From positions 51,759,596 to 51,823,595 of the forward strand of contig OZ024854.1 in the NCBI GenBank assembly GCA_964017155.1: a stretch of DNA of 64,000 nt, read 5' to 3'. The notes under the pieces are model-generated. The model made no database searches. It worked only from the letters and a program-made list of their open reading frames with translations, and had not been told where the DNA came from. Positions 1 to 21,333 of this stretch are shown here, piece after piece. Numbering within the stretch: position 1 is the stretch's first letter; every line of letters starts with the position of its first letter. The translations under genes were made by a program, and so were the position numbers. Origin of the DNA: Oasisia sp. SBJ-2009 (taxonomy: Eukaryota > Annelida > Polychaeta > Sabellida > Siboglinidae).

Positions 1-521
1 GCTTATTGAGTTCATTGTGTGTGTGTGTCGAATGTCGTAAAATTGACGTCACCGCATTCAACAAAATGTTCGATGTATGGCTTGGAGGTCCGTAAAATAT
101 TTGTTTTATTAATGTGTTTACATATTTATTAAAATTAATACATATCCAACGAGCATATATTACACTGAACACGAAACACTAACCCCTCAATCAATATATA
201 GTAACACTTTTAAACTATAAGCACTTTTCTGCCGGAGTCCCGTACGCGGTGCCTTAGGCACTTCAAAATATACAAGGGTCTAAAATAAAGGTGCTAAAAA
301 TCAATCAAAATATAAAATAAAGTTCCGAATAATGGCATAAGTTAATTCCTTTATGTCTAAACTATCTCCACTAGCAAGGAAATCGTAACATAAAATGCAG
401 TAGTTACGCAATCATACCTCAAAACATTGCGGAGACCGGCTGCGGTCTCCTTAAAACCGCGGTGTCCCGTAGGCGGTGGTATATGCACAACTGGTCTCCC
501 TATGCATCATTTAACCTTATA
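1..521. other. No gene seen
   Basis: AT-rich sequence with no convincing coding frame or repeat family. Only very short open frames are present. Confidence 0.5.
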
Positions 522-559
522 TATATATATGTATATATATATATGTATATATATATATG

Positions 560-652
<93 letters not shown>
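522..652. repeat. (AT)n microsatellite with GT interruptions
   Basis: A run of AT dinucleotides with regularly spaced G substitutions (tatatgtatat) over the first half and pure AT over the second half. Open frames across it (Tyr-Ile-Tyr-Ile) are artefacts of the repeat. Confidence 0.95.
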
Positions 653-654
<2 letters not shown>

Positions 655-1102
655 GATTCAAAACAAACTGGACTCCTCATGCAATTATGCTATATGCCTG
701 CAAATATGTTTTCGTCTGAAATGAAAAAATGTGGGGGACATTTCGTATGCTCTCCTCTCACGCAGAAGGGTGGTCGGGACACGTCCCCCTCGTCCCACAC
801 CGATCGACGTTCATGACGTATAACATTGCAGCTATGCTTTGTTCAGTTGTCTGTAATTTCCATTTACAGTTTATGTTGACTGGAGCATTCGGCTTGATGG
901 CGGGAAGACACAAGACCACATGTCCAGTGAGTATTAGTGACCATTTGTAACTCGCCGACTGTAGTGTAAAGTATTATGTAATTATACATAGCTAAATGAC
1001 CCAGCTTCGCATGAGAAAAATAATTTAGATCAGCGTGAAACAATCCTTGGTTCTCTGAGAGTGAATTTATAATTTCTAGTATATAAAAGAGATGTAAATA
1101 AA

Positions 1103-1103
<1 letters not shown>

Positions 1104-1146
<43 letters not shown>
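1104..1146. repeat. (GT)n microsatellite
   Basis: About 21 GT units followed by degenerate GT/GC-rich sequence to about 1210. Thr-His frames on the opposite strand are shadows. Confidence 0.95.
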
Positions 1147-1147
<1 letters not shown>

Positions 1148-1210
1148 CGTGCGTGCGTGCGTAAGTGTGTGTGTGTCTTTGCATGCATGTGTATGCGTGT
1201 GTATGAGTGT

Positions 1211-2085
1211 GTAACTAGATGAACTTGTGCACAATAAAATAAACAACTAATGATTGCACTGTTTATATTAAAAGTTATAATATTATATATTGTTCGATAC
1301 ACGTATACGCGTGTAGCACAAAATAACCAGCACTAGTTGGACTAATATTCAGTCCTGTAAGAGAACGGCCATGAATCGTCTGGCAACTGCAGCTTGGCTT
1401 GTTCTTGCTATCATCGTGGCAATGGTCTGGTCCCAGGAATTTTACTTATTCGTGGCTTGTTGAAAGGTCACACACAAAAAACGCCAATCAATTTTATCGT
1501 TTTTTGGGCCGTGACCAAAGATGTGCATTTGTGGCCAGTAATGTTAGAAAGCTACACTAATTAATACCAGCCTATCACATGTGACCAGTGTATAAATATC
1601 ATAAATAAAATGTAAAATTCAAACAAATGTAGATACACACACATACACACACAGCAATATGCCGCACTGTTCCTCATACGCTTGTAGTAACAGTACAATG
1701 AAAGACACTATCAGTAGTGTAAGATGTCTTTTTGTTAAAACTCCATTATCAGTTCGATTGTTTTTGCTCCTCGCGTTTCAGACTAATTTCACGAAAAAGC
1801 AAACCTATCAAGTATCCCTTGTGACATACTGGTTCGGTTTTCCACATGTTTTAATTCGTTTTTTGTTAAAACGTAAAAATTATTTTAGAAGCGCCTCCTA
1901 ATATATAGTCTTTTTCATATTGAAGATTTCTACCGTACTGGTTTTATGTGGTAGACTATCTTCGCCTTATTCACGTGATAGCGCGTGATTACATGATGTC
2001 ACGAGATCGGCCTTGACCCCCATCCAGGCAGTATAGCATCCCTCTATTTACGTTCGTTGTACACGCGAACTCGTTTTTATATGAA
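1211..2085. other. No gene seen
   Basis: Mixed-composition sequence upstream of the spliced gene remnant at 2086. No repeat family or coding frame is recognised. A short open frame at 1659-1901 has no recognisable motif and AT-driven composition. Confidence 0.4.
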
Positions 2086-2267
2086 ATGTCAATGCGTGGT
2101 CGCCCACGGAAATATGCCACCGACTCGGCAAAGAAAAGGGCACAAGCAGAACAGAAACGAAATCGACCGCCCGCAAAAGTGTACATAGGCGAAGAGTTTA
2201 TGGATTCAGACAGAGTAATGACCGCCATCAAAACTGATGCAGCGTTCGCCAAGTGTCTTATTGACAG
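2086..2267 (+). pseudogene. Spliced gene remnant, exon 1 (basic N-terminal region)
   Basis: The open frame starts with a basic patch containing RGRPRKYA (AT-hook-like), then a Lys/Arg/Gln-rich stretch, then IKTDAAFAKCLID. The exon ends at a good donor (AG|GTTAGT) leaving two bases of a codon. The AG joins to A at the next acceptor (4157), so the frame continues as Arg-Ile-Pro-Tyr-Asp. The family is not recognised with confidence. The RGRPRKYAT-plus-basic-helix opening resembles N-termini of uncharacterised invertebrate proteins. Regular splice sites with compatible phases across three exons argue for a real former gene. In-frame TGA codons in exons 2 and 3 argue that it is decayed. Confidence 0.5.
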
Positions 2268-2789
2268 GTTAGTACTCTGTTATTACTCGGCTTCAACCAT
2301 TTTCACATTGTTTTAATACTGCGTGTGCCAGCTGACAAAATTGTTTTGCTATTAAATTAGTCGACGGTATTAGGCCATTTAGGGTCATTCCGAGTGAACG
2401 CAAATAAAATTCCATAAATGGGTTGCTGTCATCGACGTCTAAGACTAAGACTAAGTCTAAGACTTAGATTATTTTTGAATGGTTCAGAAAATAAATTAAT
2501 ACAGTACGATGAAAGCTTTGCCGCTTTGCATTTGGTAAGATTAGCAAGAATCAAAAATGTGAACGTTCTAGCTTAAATAGGTTTCAAATTATGGCATTTT
2601 GACATTTGACAGCTTGTTAAAAATAATTTTTTTATTCACATTTCACTAGTCAATATATTCTGCAATCTTGAGCCTCTGTCAGTGAAATTGTGTTGAAATG
2701 ATCTATATAATATAGAGATTACATAAATACAATTGGAATATAAATACAGTGTACGGTTAATGTACAGCAAGTTGATACAAATCATGATT

Positions 2790-3765
2790 TATTCAAAATA
2801 TCACTCACGATAGGGTTTTCAGACCCTGATTGTGAGCAGAATACACGAATACGTTAGACATAAATTGTACATATTTGGTATATAAATGTGCAAATCGGAG
2901 GAATATGGCAGATCTGGTTACCTTAATTATGAATCTATAGATATGAAAAAATTGTATGTTATTATATTTCTTAAAATATGACCAACTTCCAACCCAAACA
3001 TTTCAATGAGGCATAGCTTGTATTGTCACAAAGCCTTTTCTAGGTGTAAGCTCATTCCTATAGCTCAACTAACTAGTAAGTCTCAATATCCTTCTGAGTT
3101 CCTTCACACAAAAAATGGCATACGTCTGGGTGCCCCAATTTTTAAAATAACTTGCTCATGATATACGAGATGGTTTTCAGACATTGATTGTAAGCTAAAT
3201 ATGGATGGTTCAATGAACTATTGTGTCAGTTTGATATCTATGCATAACATTGTGAATTATCAGAGCAACATGACATGCCTGACTGTCTTAATTAGGAATG
3301 TACACATACCCAACGTGCTATATTTTATATTTCTTAAACAATTAGCAAATTAACTTCCGACCGGGCAGTGTGGATTAGAAGATATTGTTATGAAACGTTT
3401 ACCGGGCATAAACCAAACCAAACACATAAAAAACAAGTAACTCTCAATATGCTTCCAAAATTGCTTCCGTCTCTTGAAAGAAAAATGAGGACCCATTGGT
3501 ACCCAAAACTTATCAATATATCACTTACGAGCGTGTTTTCAATCACTGATTTTCAGTTAGACATACATGTTGTTAGTAATGTTTATAAATATTAGATATC
3601 TATGCATATCGGTATACATTTTCAGGGAGCTTTGCATGTCTGTTTGTCGCGTTTATGAATCTGTACATATTAAAACTGGTATAGATCTGTTTACGAGGCA
3701 TAAAGCAAACATAACACAAATATCAAGTAAATTTATAAAAAAATTCTCATACAAATATAAGTTGT
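2790..3765. repeat. Three diverged ~355-bp tandem units
   Basis: The sequence atcactcacga...ttttcaga..ctgatt recurs at about 2797, 3150 and 3508. Each copy is followed at similar offsets by a 'gcata', a 'ttaaattatgaatct/ttaggaatgtacac' block and, before the next unit, 'agtaactctcaatatgcttcc'-like sequence. The units are strongly diverged, so this is an old satellite-like tandem or triplicated segment lying in the first intron of the 2086 gene remnant. Confidence 0.5.
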
Positions 3766-4156
3766 ATCAATTGTAATTTAGTGACAGTTCTACCATGGGT
3801 AGATTTTTTCAATTTATGTCACAGTACTTACATGTACATGTATACTGCTTTTATCCAGTGATGGGTCCGCAGGCCAGTAATTTTTTTTCAAGAATTTGCT
3901 AATATTCGTCACTACAGTGATGACTTTGGACTGGATTGCGAATGGAATTTCTTCGTGACCAGCTATGATAAAAACATGTTTGATTGATTTTTAACCATTC
4001 TGGCCATTCTTATTTGTGTACACTTAACACAGCTTTTGTCAAACTTTCAATTTTATTTTGTATTTCATTTGCAGTTCACTTTTCCAGCTGATTTTCCAAA
4101 CATGTATTCTTCAATACTTTTGCATAATATAAATTATAAAATTTATATTGTTGCAG

Positions 4157-4252
4157 AATCCCCTATGATGACGACCCAATGTGATTAGAAGCAGTTGATC
4201 CAGCTGATAAAACCTATCAATTTGGAGATGATACACTAGAAGAGATTCGCCG
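4157..4252 (+). pseudogene. Spliced gene remnant, exon 2 with in-frame TGA
   Basis: The acceptor is ttgttgcag|A and the donor is CG|GTAAAT. The frame set by exon 1 reads IPYDDDPM, then TGA (4182-4184), then LEAVDPADKTYQFGDD and EEIR. The coding-like acidic sequence continues past the TGA, so the stop looks like a point mutation, possibly CGA to TGA by deamination. Phase to exon 3 is correct (CG + A). Confidence 0.5.
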
Positions 4253-4340
4253 GTAAATATTATGATGTATGTATGTGTTACATTAAGTCATTTTTTTTAA
4301 TGCAAACTATGACACAAACTTGTAACTTTTGTCATGGTTT

Positions 4341-4669
4341 AAAGGTAAAGGTAAGTTCTTATATAGCGCAGTATCCAATCTTTCGGGTTGCTCAAAGTGC
4401 TTTTTACACTTTACTCCCTGGCAGACCTGTTCAATCGAAGACCATTTCGACTTCTCTGGGAAGCATTCAGCCACGTGGCAATTTCGCGAAGACTGCTTAT
4501 ACACAAATATTCATCACTGTTTATAGCCAGGTACTCATTCATACAGCTGAGTTAACTGGAGCAATGTAGGTGTGAACAAACTTGCCCAAGGTTTCACATG
4601 GCAGCACAGGATTTGAACCCGGGTCCTCTTATTTGACAGTCCGATACTCTACCCCTGAAACACTGCGGT
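4341..4669 (-). repeat. tRNA-derived SINE, copy 1
   Basis: Read on the minus strand, it opens with a tRNA-like head. The A-box-like sequence is CAGGGGTAGAGTATCGGAC and the B box is GGTTCAAATCC (complement of 4609-4619). A body follows that is shared with the copy at 13365-13636, then a tail GCGCTATATAAGAACTTACC ending in (CTTTAC)n. This layout is that of a polymerase III-transcribed SINE mobilised by a LINE that recognises the tail. The head is too diverged and lacks a folded acceptor stem, so it is not called as a tRNA gene. Confidence 0.8.
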
Positions 4670-5092
4670 AATACTAGCAACCTTTGTTTATGACCAATAT
4701 TAAAGAAAAACTGTTAGTCTCACAGACTGGTACATTTCATCATGATGAAATTTCAGTAGTATGCCTACAGTGCAGTTGTGAGGAACACTAAATAGGTTTT
4801 CAGCTCACTTAGTCTTCATGGCATTAAAATGAACTGATTTTATTCTAATATTATTTTACTTAAAACCACTAATGACCTGTTATGGTGCTGTGCAATTTAG
4901 CAAACACAATTTGCTGTGTTTTGTGATGAAAAACTCAGATTAACAAAAATTAATTTCATTCAATATTACAAATTCACTATTCAGGGCTGTATAGTCCAAA
5001 GGACCTGAGGACCTCTTGGGCCAGTGTTGATGATTAAAGTCCATTTTGAGGTGTTTACAGTAATGCTCACTGGTTTGGCTGTTTTATTTCAG

Positions 5093-5237
5093 ATGCCGCA
5101 AAGACGTTGCCACTCTGCAGCCTGTTACTACATGTGAACTTGTGCATGACATTGAAGAAATGGTGACTGATGAATACAGACGATGAAGACATGACACTGA
5201 TATGACAAGAGCGGAAGACGGCACTACCAGAATGGAG
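5093..5237 (+). pseudogene. Spliced gene remnant, exon 3 with in-frame TGA
   Basis: The acceptor is ttttatttcag|A and the donor is GAG|GTAATC. The frame reads RCRKDVATLQPVTTCELVHD and then EEMVTDEYRR before TGA at 5184-5186, and stays open to the donor after it. The TGA could be the true stop or a second decayed codon. A possible fourth exon in matching phase starts at the acceptor before 6130 (reads VDVDAHKMSGTWHAVPLK) and stays open to a TGA at 6274. Confidence 0.45.
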
Positions 5238-6129
5238 GTAATCATTGGTATTTGATATTCATAAAATCTCATCATGACACAAGTAACTGCATTTTAAAGA
5301 TGTTTCTTATAAACTATTCATTTTGTATAATGGCAAGAAAGATTTTTTCTTTTTGATTAATTAAGTTTATAATGATGTAGGTGTGGTGTATGTTGGTTAA
5401 TTATATGTTGCCATATTTTTGTTACAAACATAGAAATTAATATTACGGAAATTATACATTGAAATACCCATTACATCATACACTATAATTGGTATCAACT
5501 GCATTCTGATTGGGTAGGCTGAGTAAAGTGGAATACATAACTCTTTCTTTACAGAAAGCACTAATTAATGCCCACCTATGTCACTGCATTCATACAATGT
5601 TGCTGTGTTTGTGGTCATCTCATGAATAACCAGAGAAAAATATGCCAACTATGTGATTATGGTGAAGAAATATTTAATTCATAATTACAAACTTACAACG
5701 TATTCAAAAGTATTCATCACTAGCCTATGCAAAGTCAAAGGGTGTAGGCTTCCCTATGACCTGAACATAAAACGAGTTTCAAGTGTGCGGTACTTCTGTC
5801 ATTGAGTAACACAAATTCTTTATACTAATAAGTTCTGCTGGTAAAACAATTATTACAATTGTTGTCACACACACAGCTATGCACGGTTGTAATGTTTAAA
5901 AAATTAAACCGCTTGACCAGTAAAGCATTATATATGTTAATATGCATCTAAATTGTTAGCTTAGGTATATAACAGGTCTTAGTAAGGTGTAACATATCTG
6001 GCATGTAGAGTTTACGATATGAATACCAAATACCAAACAATTGTATAATTGACTTTTGCTAAATGTATCATCACATAAGATATCATAAATGTCAGAGCCA
6101 TGTTAATTGTCACGTTGTTTCTTGTACAG

Positions 6130-6276
6130 GTAGATGTGGATGCACATAAAATGTCAGGTACCTGGCATGCAGTACCATTAAAGAGAGTGAACTCGCACAG
6201 TAATGCCATCGATATCCAAGCCGATGAAGTTCACCAAAGAATGCCGAACCTATCTTATAGTGTTGAGAGAGGTTGA
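6130..6276 (+). pseudogene. Possible exon 4 of the same gene remnant
   Basis: The acceptor is ttcttgtacag|GTA. It is in phase 0 with the donor at 5237 and gives 48 codons to TGA. No domain is recognised. The link to the upstream exons rests only on phase compatibility. Confidence 0.2.
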
Positions 6277-8675
6277 CCGAAGGCTCATGCCATATTTGCC
6301 AGACCATGGCACCCCCTGTTCTACCACAAACTGCAAAGCTAGTCAGATATCACCATATTCGCATGTCAAGCAACCTGCATTCTATATTGGTCTCTAGTCA
6401 GTTTGGATAACTGACTGGCCTGGAAGTCAGTGCACACTGCACACACCATCGGTACGGGGGAGTCTGTCACGGATGCAACACACAACTGAGATCACTCGGT
6501 TGATATTCACATGACATTTGATCTGCAGCGTCTTGCACAGCCCATGGTTGTGGAATCTTGGACGGTATATAACTTATTAACTTGTTGACCTAGTGGTGCT
6601 GTTCAGTTTCCTGTTGAGTGTTGACCTGAAAAGAAAAGCATAATATTCAAACTCAGTAAACAAAAACTGGCATCAAGATATTAGCGTTGTCATTATGGAG
6701 TGTTCATTGCCATAATCAATAAATCTACAGCTGTATAACATAATATCTTATGTATGACCTAAAGCATTCCACAAAAAAGGCAGCAAGAAATGTTCGTCTA
6801 CAGCAGCTCGTACAGGTTAATATCTAAGCAGGGTTGTAATTTATTAAGTGTGTATTGTCATTACATGAAAGTAAAATTACCCTGCTATATTTAATTGTAA
6901 GGATGCCTTATTTTGGATATTATTATAGAATTATTTGAATACTCCCAAACATAGCGCATTCATAATTTCTGTTTTATTTTCAATATACAATTTTGTGTCA
7001 GGGTATGTCATGTAATAACTACTACATATGTTATATTTTACATTTAATGGCTCAGCTGGAGGTTGTATCCATGTAAAATTGAATGTTGGAAGTGACAAAA
7101 TAAGGTGGTGTTGTGATGCCAACAGTATATTTCCTTCACCAAATATTCAAACATGTCTACCTTCTTCAGAATGAATAATAATTGATTTTATAAATTTATT
7201 TCTGAGTTATCGTTATATGCTGAATAGTTTTTTTAAAGGTGTTGGCCAAAGTCTGTGTGGACACTGGACTGGACTCACTTAGTATAACATGCATTACACA
7301 ACTGCAAAGGTTATCCTAGTTTTCCATGTCCAAGATATTATGAAAATGTTAATGAAAGCAAATGTGTATTGAAATGGGTATATTAAAATATTTTGAAAAT
7401 GTATACATTGTTGATTGTTAAAATGTTTAATTCACTTGGTGTGATCAGACGTTGGCCTCTTGCAAACTACGTATCCTCCATGCATTTGCCCGACACAACT
7501 GATTGCATTAATCTTAGTCCCTCCTATGCCTCGTCTCACTTGCATTGTAGTGTAGCCCGTACTAATATATCATAATTCGAGTTGTATTATGCATTCATAT
7601 ATTGCTGTGATGAAAATATAAAGATTAGAACAGCTGGCATATGTGAGTTGAAAGGTATCAGATATTACAAGACTACAGCCAGGCATCACTGACCACAATG
7701 GAAACAAGGGCAAGAATGTTATGTGTAATACTTGCATATGGTATACACTAGCTGATGGCTATACAAGCATTTTATGTTCAGGTTTACATTTTTTTATTGA
7801 ATAAATTCATCACCATCGTGGTTGTCATAAAAATCTAACTTATGTTGCATAAAATATAATGCAAATCAACAACATCCAGCAATCATAGTAAAATGTGAGT
7901 CACAAAACACTGTTTAAATAATTGTGATAACCAACATAATTATTCGTTTGACGTTCTGTTGCACGACATAACGGATGCTCCCCACGATCAACCGGAGCCT
8001 ACTGCCAAAGTTCCAAAGCCAATGATTTATCACTTCGTCCCTCACGCCATCTACTCTCCCTAGATATGTACTTTTGCAATTACATAGCTTTTTAACAAGA
8101 TCCTGCGTAATCAAATGCAATACCGGTACATATAAAATTATAAATACTGGCATTACTGCCGGCTGAGTCATGTGAGCGATGCCGACTGTCAAACTGGTTT
8201 AACAATGTCAGACTTGTAATCTTACAAGTTAGAGAATCTGCGTCGAGTTGCTAACTGCGATAATGCACTTAAGACGTACCTTCACAGAAGAAGCATTTCG
8301 TCTTCGGAATATTCGTCATGACACGCAGATCGAAGCACGTGTCATTTGTTATTGTGCCGTAGGCTGCCGATCTCGTATAAAACACGTGACCCAAAAGGGC
8401 AGGACGTCTACACCGGCTAATAGTTTCACCAGTTATACCCGGTGTAACGACGATTATTTTTTGCCGAATAAAAAAAGACAAGTACGCATTTTAAAGTTAA
8501 ACTGACTGTGCATACTAGTTAAACTATTGATACATTACATATTAGGACATAAAAGAAAAGGATTGGCGATGGGCAAAACGAAATGATTGGAAACCTTTAA
8601 CCTTTGAATCGAGCAGAACTAAAACAGTGGTTCAGTGGATTCGTTCGGACAGACACAGTGCGGATGCTAGACGAC
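6277..8675. other. No gene seen
   Basis: AT-rich sequence with short unrelated open frames, none with a motif or paired splice signals I trust. Confidence 0.4.
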
Positions 8676-8904
8676 CCGGTGTCGCGGTCCAGCATGTTGA
8701 TGCAGTCCAGCATGTCTAAGGTTAGCAGTTCATGTCAAAAGGTTAGCGGTTCATGTCAAAGGTTAGCGGTTCATGGCGAAGGTTAGCGCGACGGTGTGCA
8801 ACGTCGAGCGGTCCAGAACGTCGTGCCAGAATGTCGAGACTGAGTTCATGACCCCGCGGCGACAGTGTTACATAATAAATCATTTCTGGGCTGCAGCGAC
8901 GACC

Positions 8905-8905
<1 letters not shown>
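8676..8905 (+). repeat. Dispersed repeat, copy 1 (inverted copy at 29145)
   Basis: About 230 bp with two to three short tandem copies of a 19-20 bp block (aggttagcggttcatgtca). It is closely similar to the complement of 29145-29424, including the ends 'gtgtcgcggtccagcatgttg' and 'gacagtgttacataataaat'. An (AT)n array follows this copy directly. Confidence 0.75.

Positions 8906-8907
<2 letters not shown>

Positions 8908-8974
<67 letters not shown>
8908..8974. repeat. (TA)n microsatellite
   Basis: A pure TA run immediately after the dispersed repeat. Confidence 0.95.
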
Positions 8975-8975
<1 letters not shown>

Positions 8976-9243
8976 GACAGTTACATATATCCTAAACTGC
9001 CAGAGTTATATGTCACGAAGACGCGAGGATTTGTATTCAATGCTGCACGTACTATAGACTATAGCCATAACATAACATGCACAACGCTCTGAGACAAGGA
9101 TATTAAGAAAAATCTTTATAAATAATTACAAGTAACGATGATTGTGAGGTTTTGTTATGTTTATTAATAATAATTGCAAGAAAGGAAGCGCATCAATATA
9201 ATCAGGTATAATGTAAAAGAATTTTAATTTATCAGAAATATAA

Positions 9244-11412
9244 ATGAGGATAAAATGGCATCGAACTAAGTCAATAAACCTGGAAAGTGTGCTAAAAATT
9301 TATGTTAATCAAGCATATGACTCTTTTCTAATATTTATGGATATATTTAACAAACACTGTCCAGTAACAAAAGATCCCCAAAAACGCTTTGAGAAAAAAC
9401 CCTGGTTCACCAAAGGTTTAAAACGTGCTTGTACAAAGAAAAATAAGTTATATAACGCATTCATTGTAATGAGATCTGCAGAAGCAGAACAAAAAGTACA
9501 AAACATACACAAATAAATTAACATCTATATTAAGAATTACATAAAAAAACTATTATTGCTCGATGTTAAAAAAGCAAATGTTAAAGAGACCTGGAAAATA
9601 CTAAATGAAGTAATTAACAAACGCAAAAAAAGCCAACATGTCCAGAATACTTTATAAAAAACAACAAGATAATTTCAAAGAAAGAAGATATTGCTAATGA
9701 ATTTAATAACTTCTTTACAAATGTTGGCCCCAACTTAGCCAAATATATCCCCTTACCTAAAAACGATACAACTATTTATGATTACTTAGAAGAAATCATT
9801 AAACATACTATGTTTCTATAAGTCTTGTTGATGACATAGAAATTATTAGAACTGTTCAAAATTTTAAATATAAAAGATCAACTGATTTCAGTGACATTAG
9901 CATAAGCCTGCTTAAGAAAGTAATTTCTAAAATAGTTAGCCATTTGCTCATATATGTCACGTTTCATTTCAAACAGGTATTTTTCCAAAAAATATGAAAA
10001 TAGCTAGTTATTCCGCTATATAAGTCTGGATAAAAAAAAACGTTTTTTTTTTTACAAATTATAGGCCAATATCTTTATTACTACAATTCTCAAAAATTCT
10101 GGAGAAACTATATAACAACAGAATGGACATGTTCACAGATAAATGTAACATACTCAGTCCAAGTCAGAATGGGTTTAGGTGTAGCATGTCAACAACTGAG
10201 GCTCTTTTAGATTTGGTAGAAGAAATTACAACTTCATTAGAAAAAATAAATATACTGTTGGAGTATTTATTGACCTAAACAAGGCCTGTGATACTATTGA
10301 TCATGATATACTGTGTAAAAAACAGCATTTCTATGGTTTGTGTGGTGTCGCACAGGAATGGATTTAGAGTTATTTAGAAAATAGAAAGCAATTTGTCAGT
10401 TTTAATAACTGTCATTCAGAAATACTAAAGGTATCGTGTGGTGTCCCTCGGGGTTCCATTTTGGGATCAAAATTATTTATCATGTATATTAATGACATCT
10501 GTAAAGTCTCACAAGTGTTCAAGTATATTTTATTTGCTGATGATACAAATCTATTATGTTGTGATAGAGACGTAAATGAACTTGTTCGGGTGATAAATGG
10601 TGGATTAACAACTGCAGACATGTTTTTTGATATTAAAAAACAATTACACGATTTTTGGTAATCGCAGAATAACTGCAGATATTTGTATTGTGCTGAAGTA
10701 TGGGGTAACAAATGCTACAAATATACTTTGTTTAGTTTTGTTACAGAAAAGGGTTATAAGATTAATTTGTGGTGCCAAAAGACTTGATCACACAAACTTA
10801 CTGTTTCACAATGTACATAATTTATTCTTAAAATACCAGATCTTGTAAAACTAAAAACTGATATACTTATGTTTAAGGCATAACACTATATATTACCAAT
10901 GAATGTACACAAATTATTCAGAATACATGAATCACGATATTCATCCAGGCATAAATGTAAGTTCAAGCAAATCTATGTACGTACTAACTTTAAAAAAATA
11001 TGTGTATTTCTGTTACTGGGGTTAAAGTATGGAACACCATCGAAAAAGTGTTATATAGATAGACTGTTGAATAGCTATGTGTTAGAGTCCTTGACTATTT
11101 TGCCAACATAAATTAGATAACTAAATTAAACATTCAGATTGTTGATTGTTATAAAGGTTTTTTCTTCAATAAAAGTCAAAATGTCTTATTTTCGATTAAA
11201 TATCATGTGGTTATACATGTAAATAGTGTTCTCGCACCTTCTATTGCACTGTTCAGATACTTTATGTATGCAATTAAGCAATTATAATGGTAAACACGAT
11301 AAGTATTGTACTTCTTTTACCTTTTTTTCAAAAATTTGTATTGTATGCACTATACGTATAATTTAGTAGTAGTAATTGTTGTAGTTGAAATACATTTCAA
11401 TTCAATAAATGA
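9244..11412 (+). mobile_element. CR1-like LINE, decayed
   Basis: The endonuclease-RT linker is readable at 9270-9520 (FNKHCPVTKDPQKRFEKKPW, then TKGLKRACTKKNKLYN). RT motifs follow in shifting frames. NYRPISLL is at about 10060, FIDLNKACDTIDHDIL at about 10265, CGVPRGSILGSKLF at about 10440 and FADDTNLL at 10535-10560. A C-terminal region reaches about 11110. The 3' end is AATTCAATAAATGA near 11410. Many frameshifts and stops show it is dead, and the endonuclease is missing or unreadable. RT carries out target-primed reverse transcription in intact relatives. Assignment to CR1/Jockey-type rather than RTE rests on the linker and RT motif style. Confidence 0.85.
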
Positions 11413-11803
11413 TTAACATAAACTATAATATGTCTGGTTCACTCATGTTAATTCGGCAGTCACCATGTTTACGCTGGTCACAGTATACGTTAACCTTTAT
11501 CATGCACGTAAGAAGTCATTAAACAACACTCAAAACGAGGTGGAACACACTTTGATAGTGGTCCTATTGGAATGTTTTGTAGAATTAGATTGTTTATTCA
11601 ATAAGGCTCTTTCTCTCCACCACTTTTGCAAATATGGGCTTAGCATTGCAGTATATAAATCCCATTGAGGTGCTTCAAGATCAGCATAAAGGGTGGAAAT
11701 CTAGACGTTACCATATCCAAATAGTTGGTTTTACCAAAACAACTCGGCAATGATTTAATAATATATTTTGGGAAATGAGCCATGCATTCAAGACTTACAA
11801 AAC
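11413..11803. other. No gene seen
   Basis: Unannotated sequence between the LINE 3' end and the putative 3' end of the Ginger-like gene. Confidence 0.4.
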
Positions 11804-11809
11804 TTTATT
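11804..11809 (-). promoter_or_regulatory. Candidate polyadenylation signal
   Basis: AATAAA on the minus strand, 139 bp downstream of the stop codon of the Ginger-like gene at 11948-11950. Position and orientation fit; use is not shown. Confidence 0.4.
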
Positions 11810-11947
11810 AACATGTCGACTGGTGGAAGTATGTGTCACTTGACAGTTCAATAGTAGTGTTAGATGAAATGCAAACAATATCATTAACAACAAAAGAAGC
11901 TCTTTCAATAAACCGTTGCATTTAATAACAAATAAATAAGACAACTT

Positions 11948-20610
<8,663 letters not shown>

Positions 20611-20964
20611 TTCTTGTACTTTGCGTAAACTGTTGCATCAATGACATTCGTTTTAATGAAATGTCAACCTATGAAGGAAATAATATGTGCAGATGCAATG
20701 TATCAGACAATAGCCCATGCCAGGGGTAATTGTGCACAAAGGTTTGTGCATTTACCTGGCAGATTTGAACTGCCAACATAAGTCAATACATTAGCATCTA
20801 CTCTTTATTTACCAGTGTTATAATTTAGCATAAAATTACTGGGGGCCAGCAGGACCCCAACTTTTCATACAAAATCTAAGGGACACAAAAAGTGGGGACC
20901 ATCCAAACAAAATGCACTTTTATGTCATATTGTAATTCTATAAATTTATGAGTGAGTGAGTGAG

Positions 20965-20967
<3 letters not shown>

Positions 20968-21021
<54 letters not shown>

Positions 21022-21028
21022 GTGTGTT

Positions 21029-21094
<66 letters not shown>
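20968..21094. repeat. Compound (TA)n-(GT)n microsatellite
   Basis: A TA run to about 21016, then tgtgtgtttatgtg, then GT units to 21094. Confidence 0.95.
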
Positions 21095-21098
<4 letters not shown>

Positions 21099-21266
21099 AA
21101 TTGCTCAAAACTAAGCAGCAAGGAAAAAGAAGACAGTTTAACACAAATCTAATTTATTGTTGCTCTTTACAATAACATAGAGCAATTAAATGAAGGCAAA
21201 TAACATACAATATTAATAACATAAACAGAACAATATGGGAAGAACATTATGATATTATATATAAAT

Positions 21267-21270
<4 letters not shown>

Positions 21271-21330
<60 letters not shown>
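21271..21330. repeat. (TA)n microsatellite
   Basis: A pure TA run. It is followed by sequence carrying inverted and direct copies of ggtccaaaat-type motifs (21341-21540). Confidence 0.95.
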
Positions 21331-21333
<3 letters not shown>

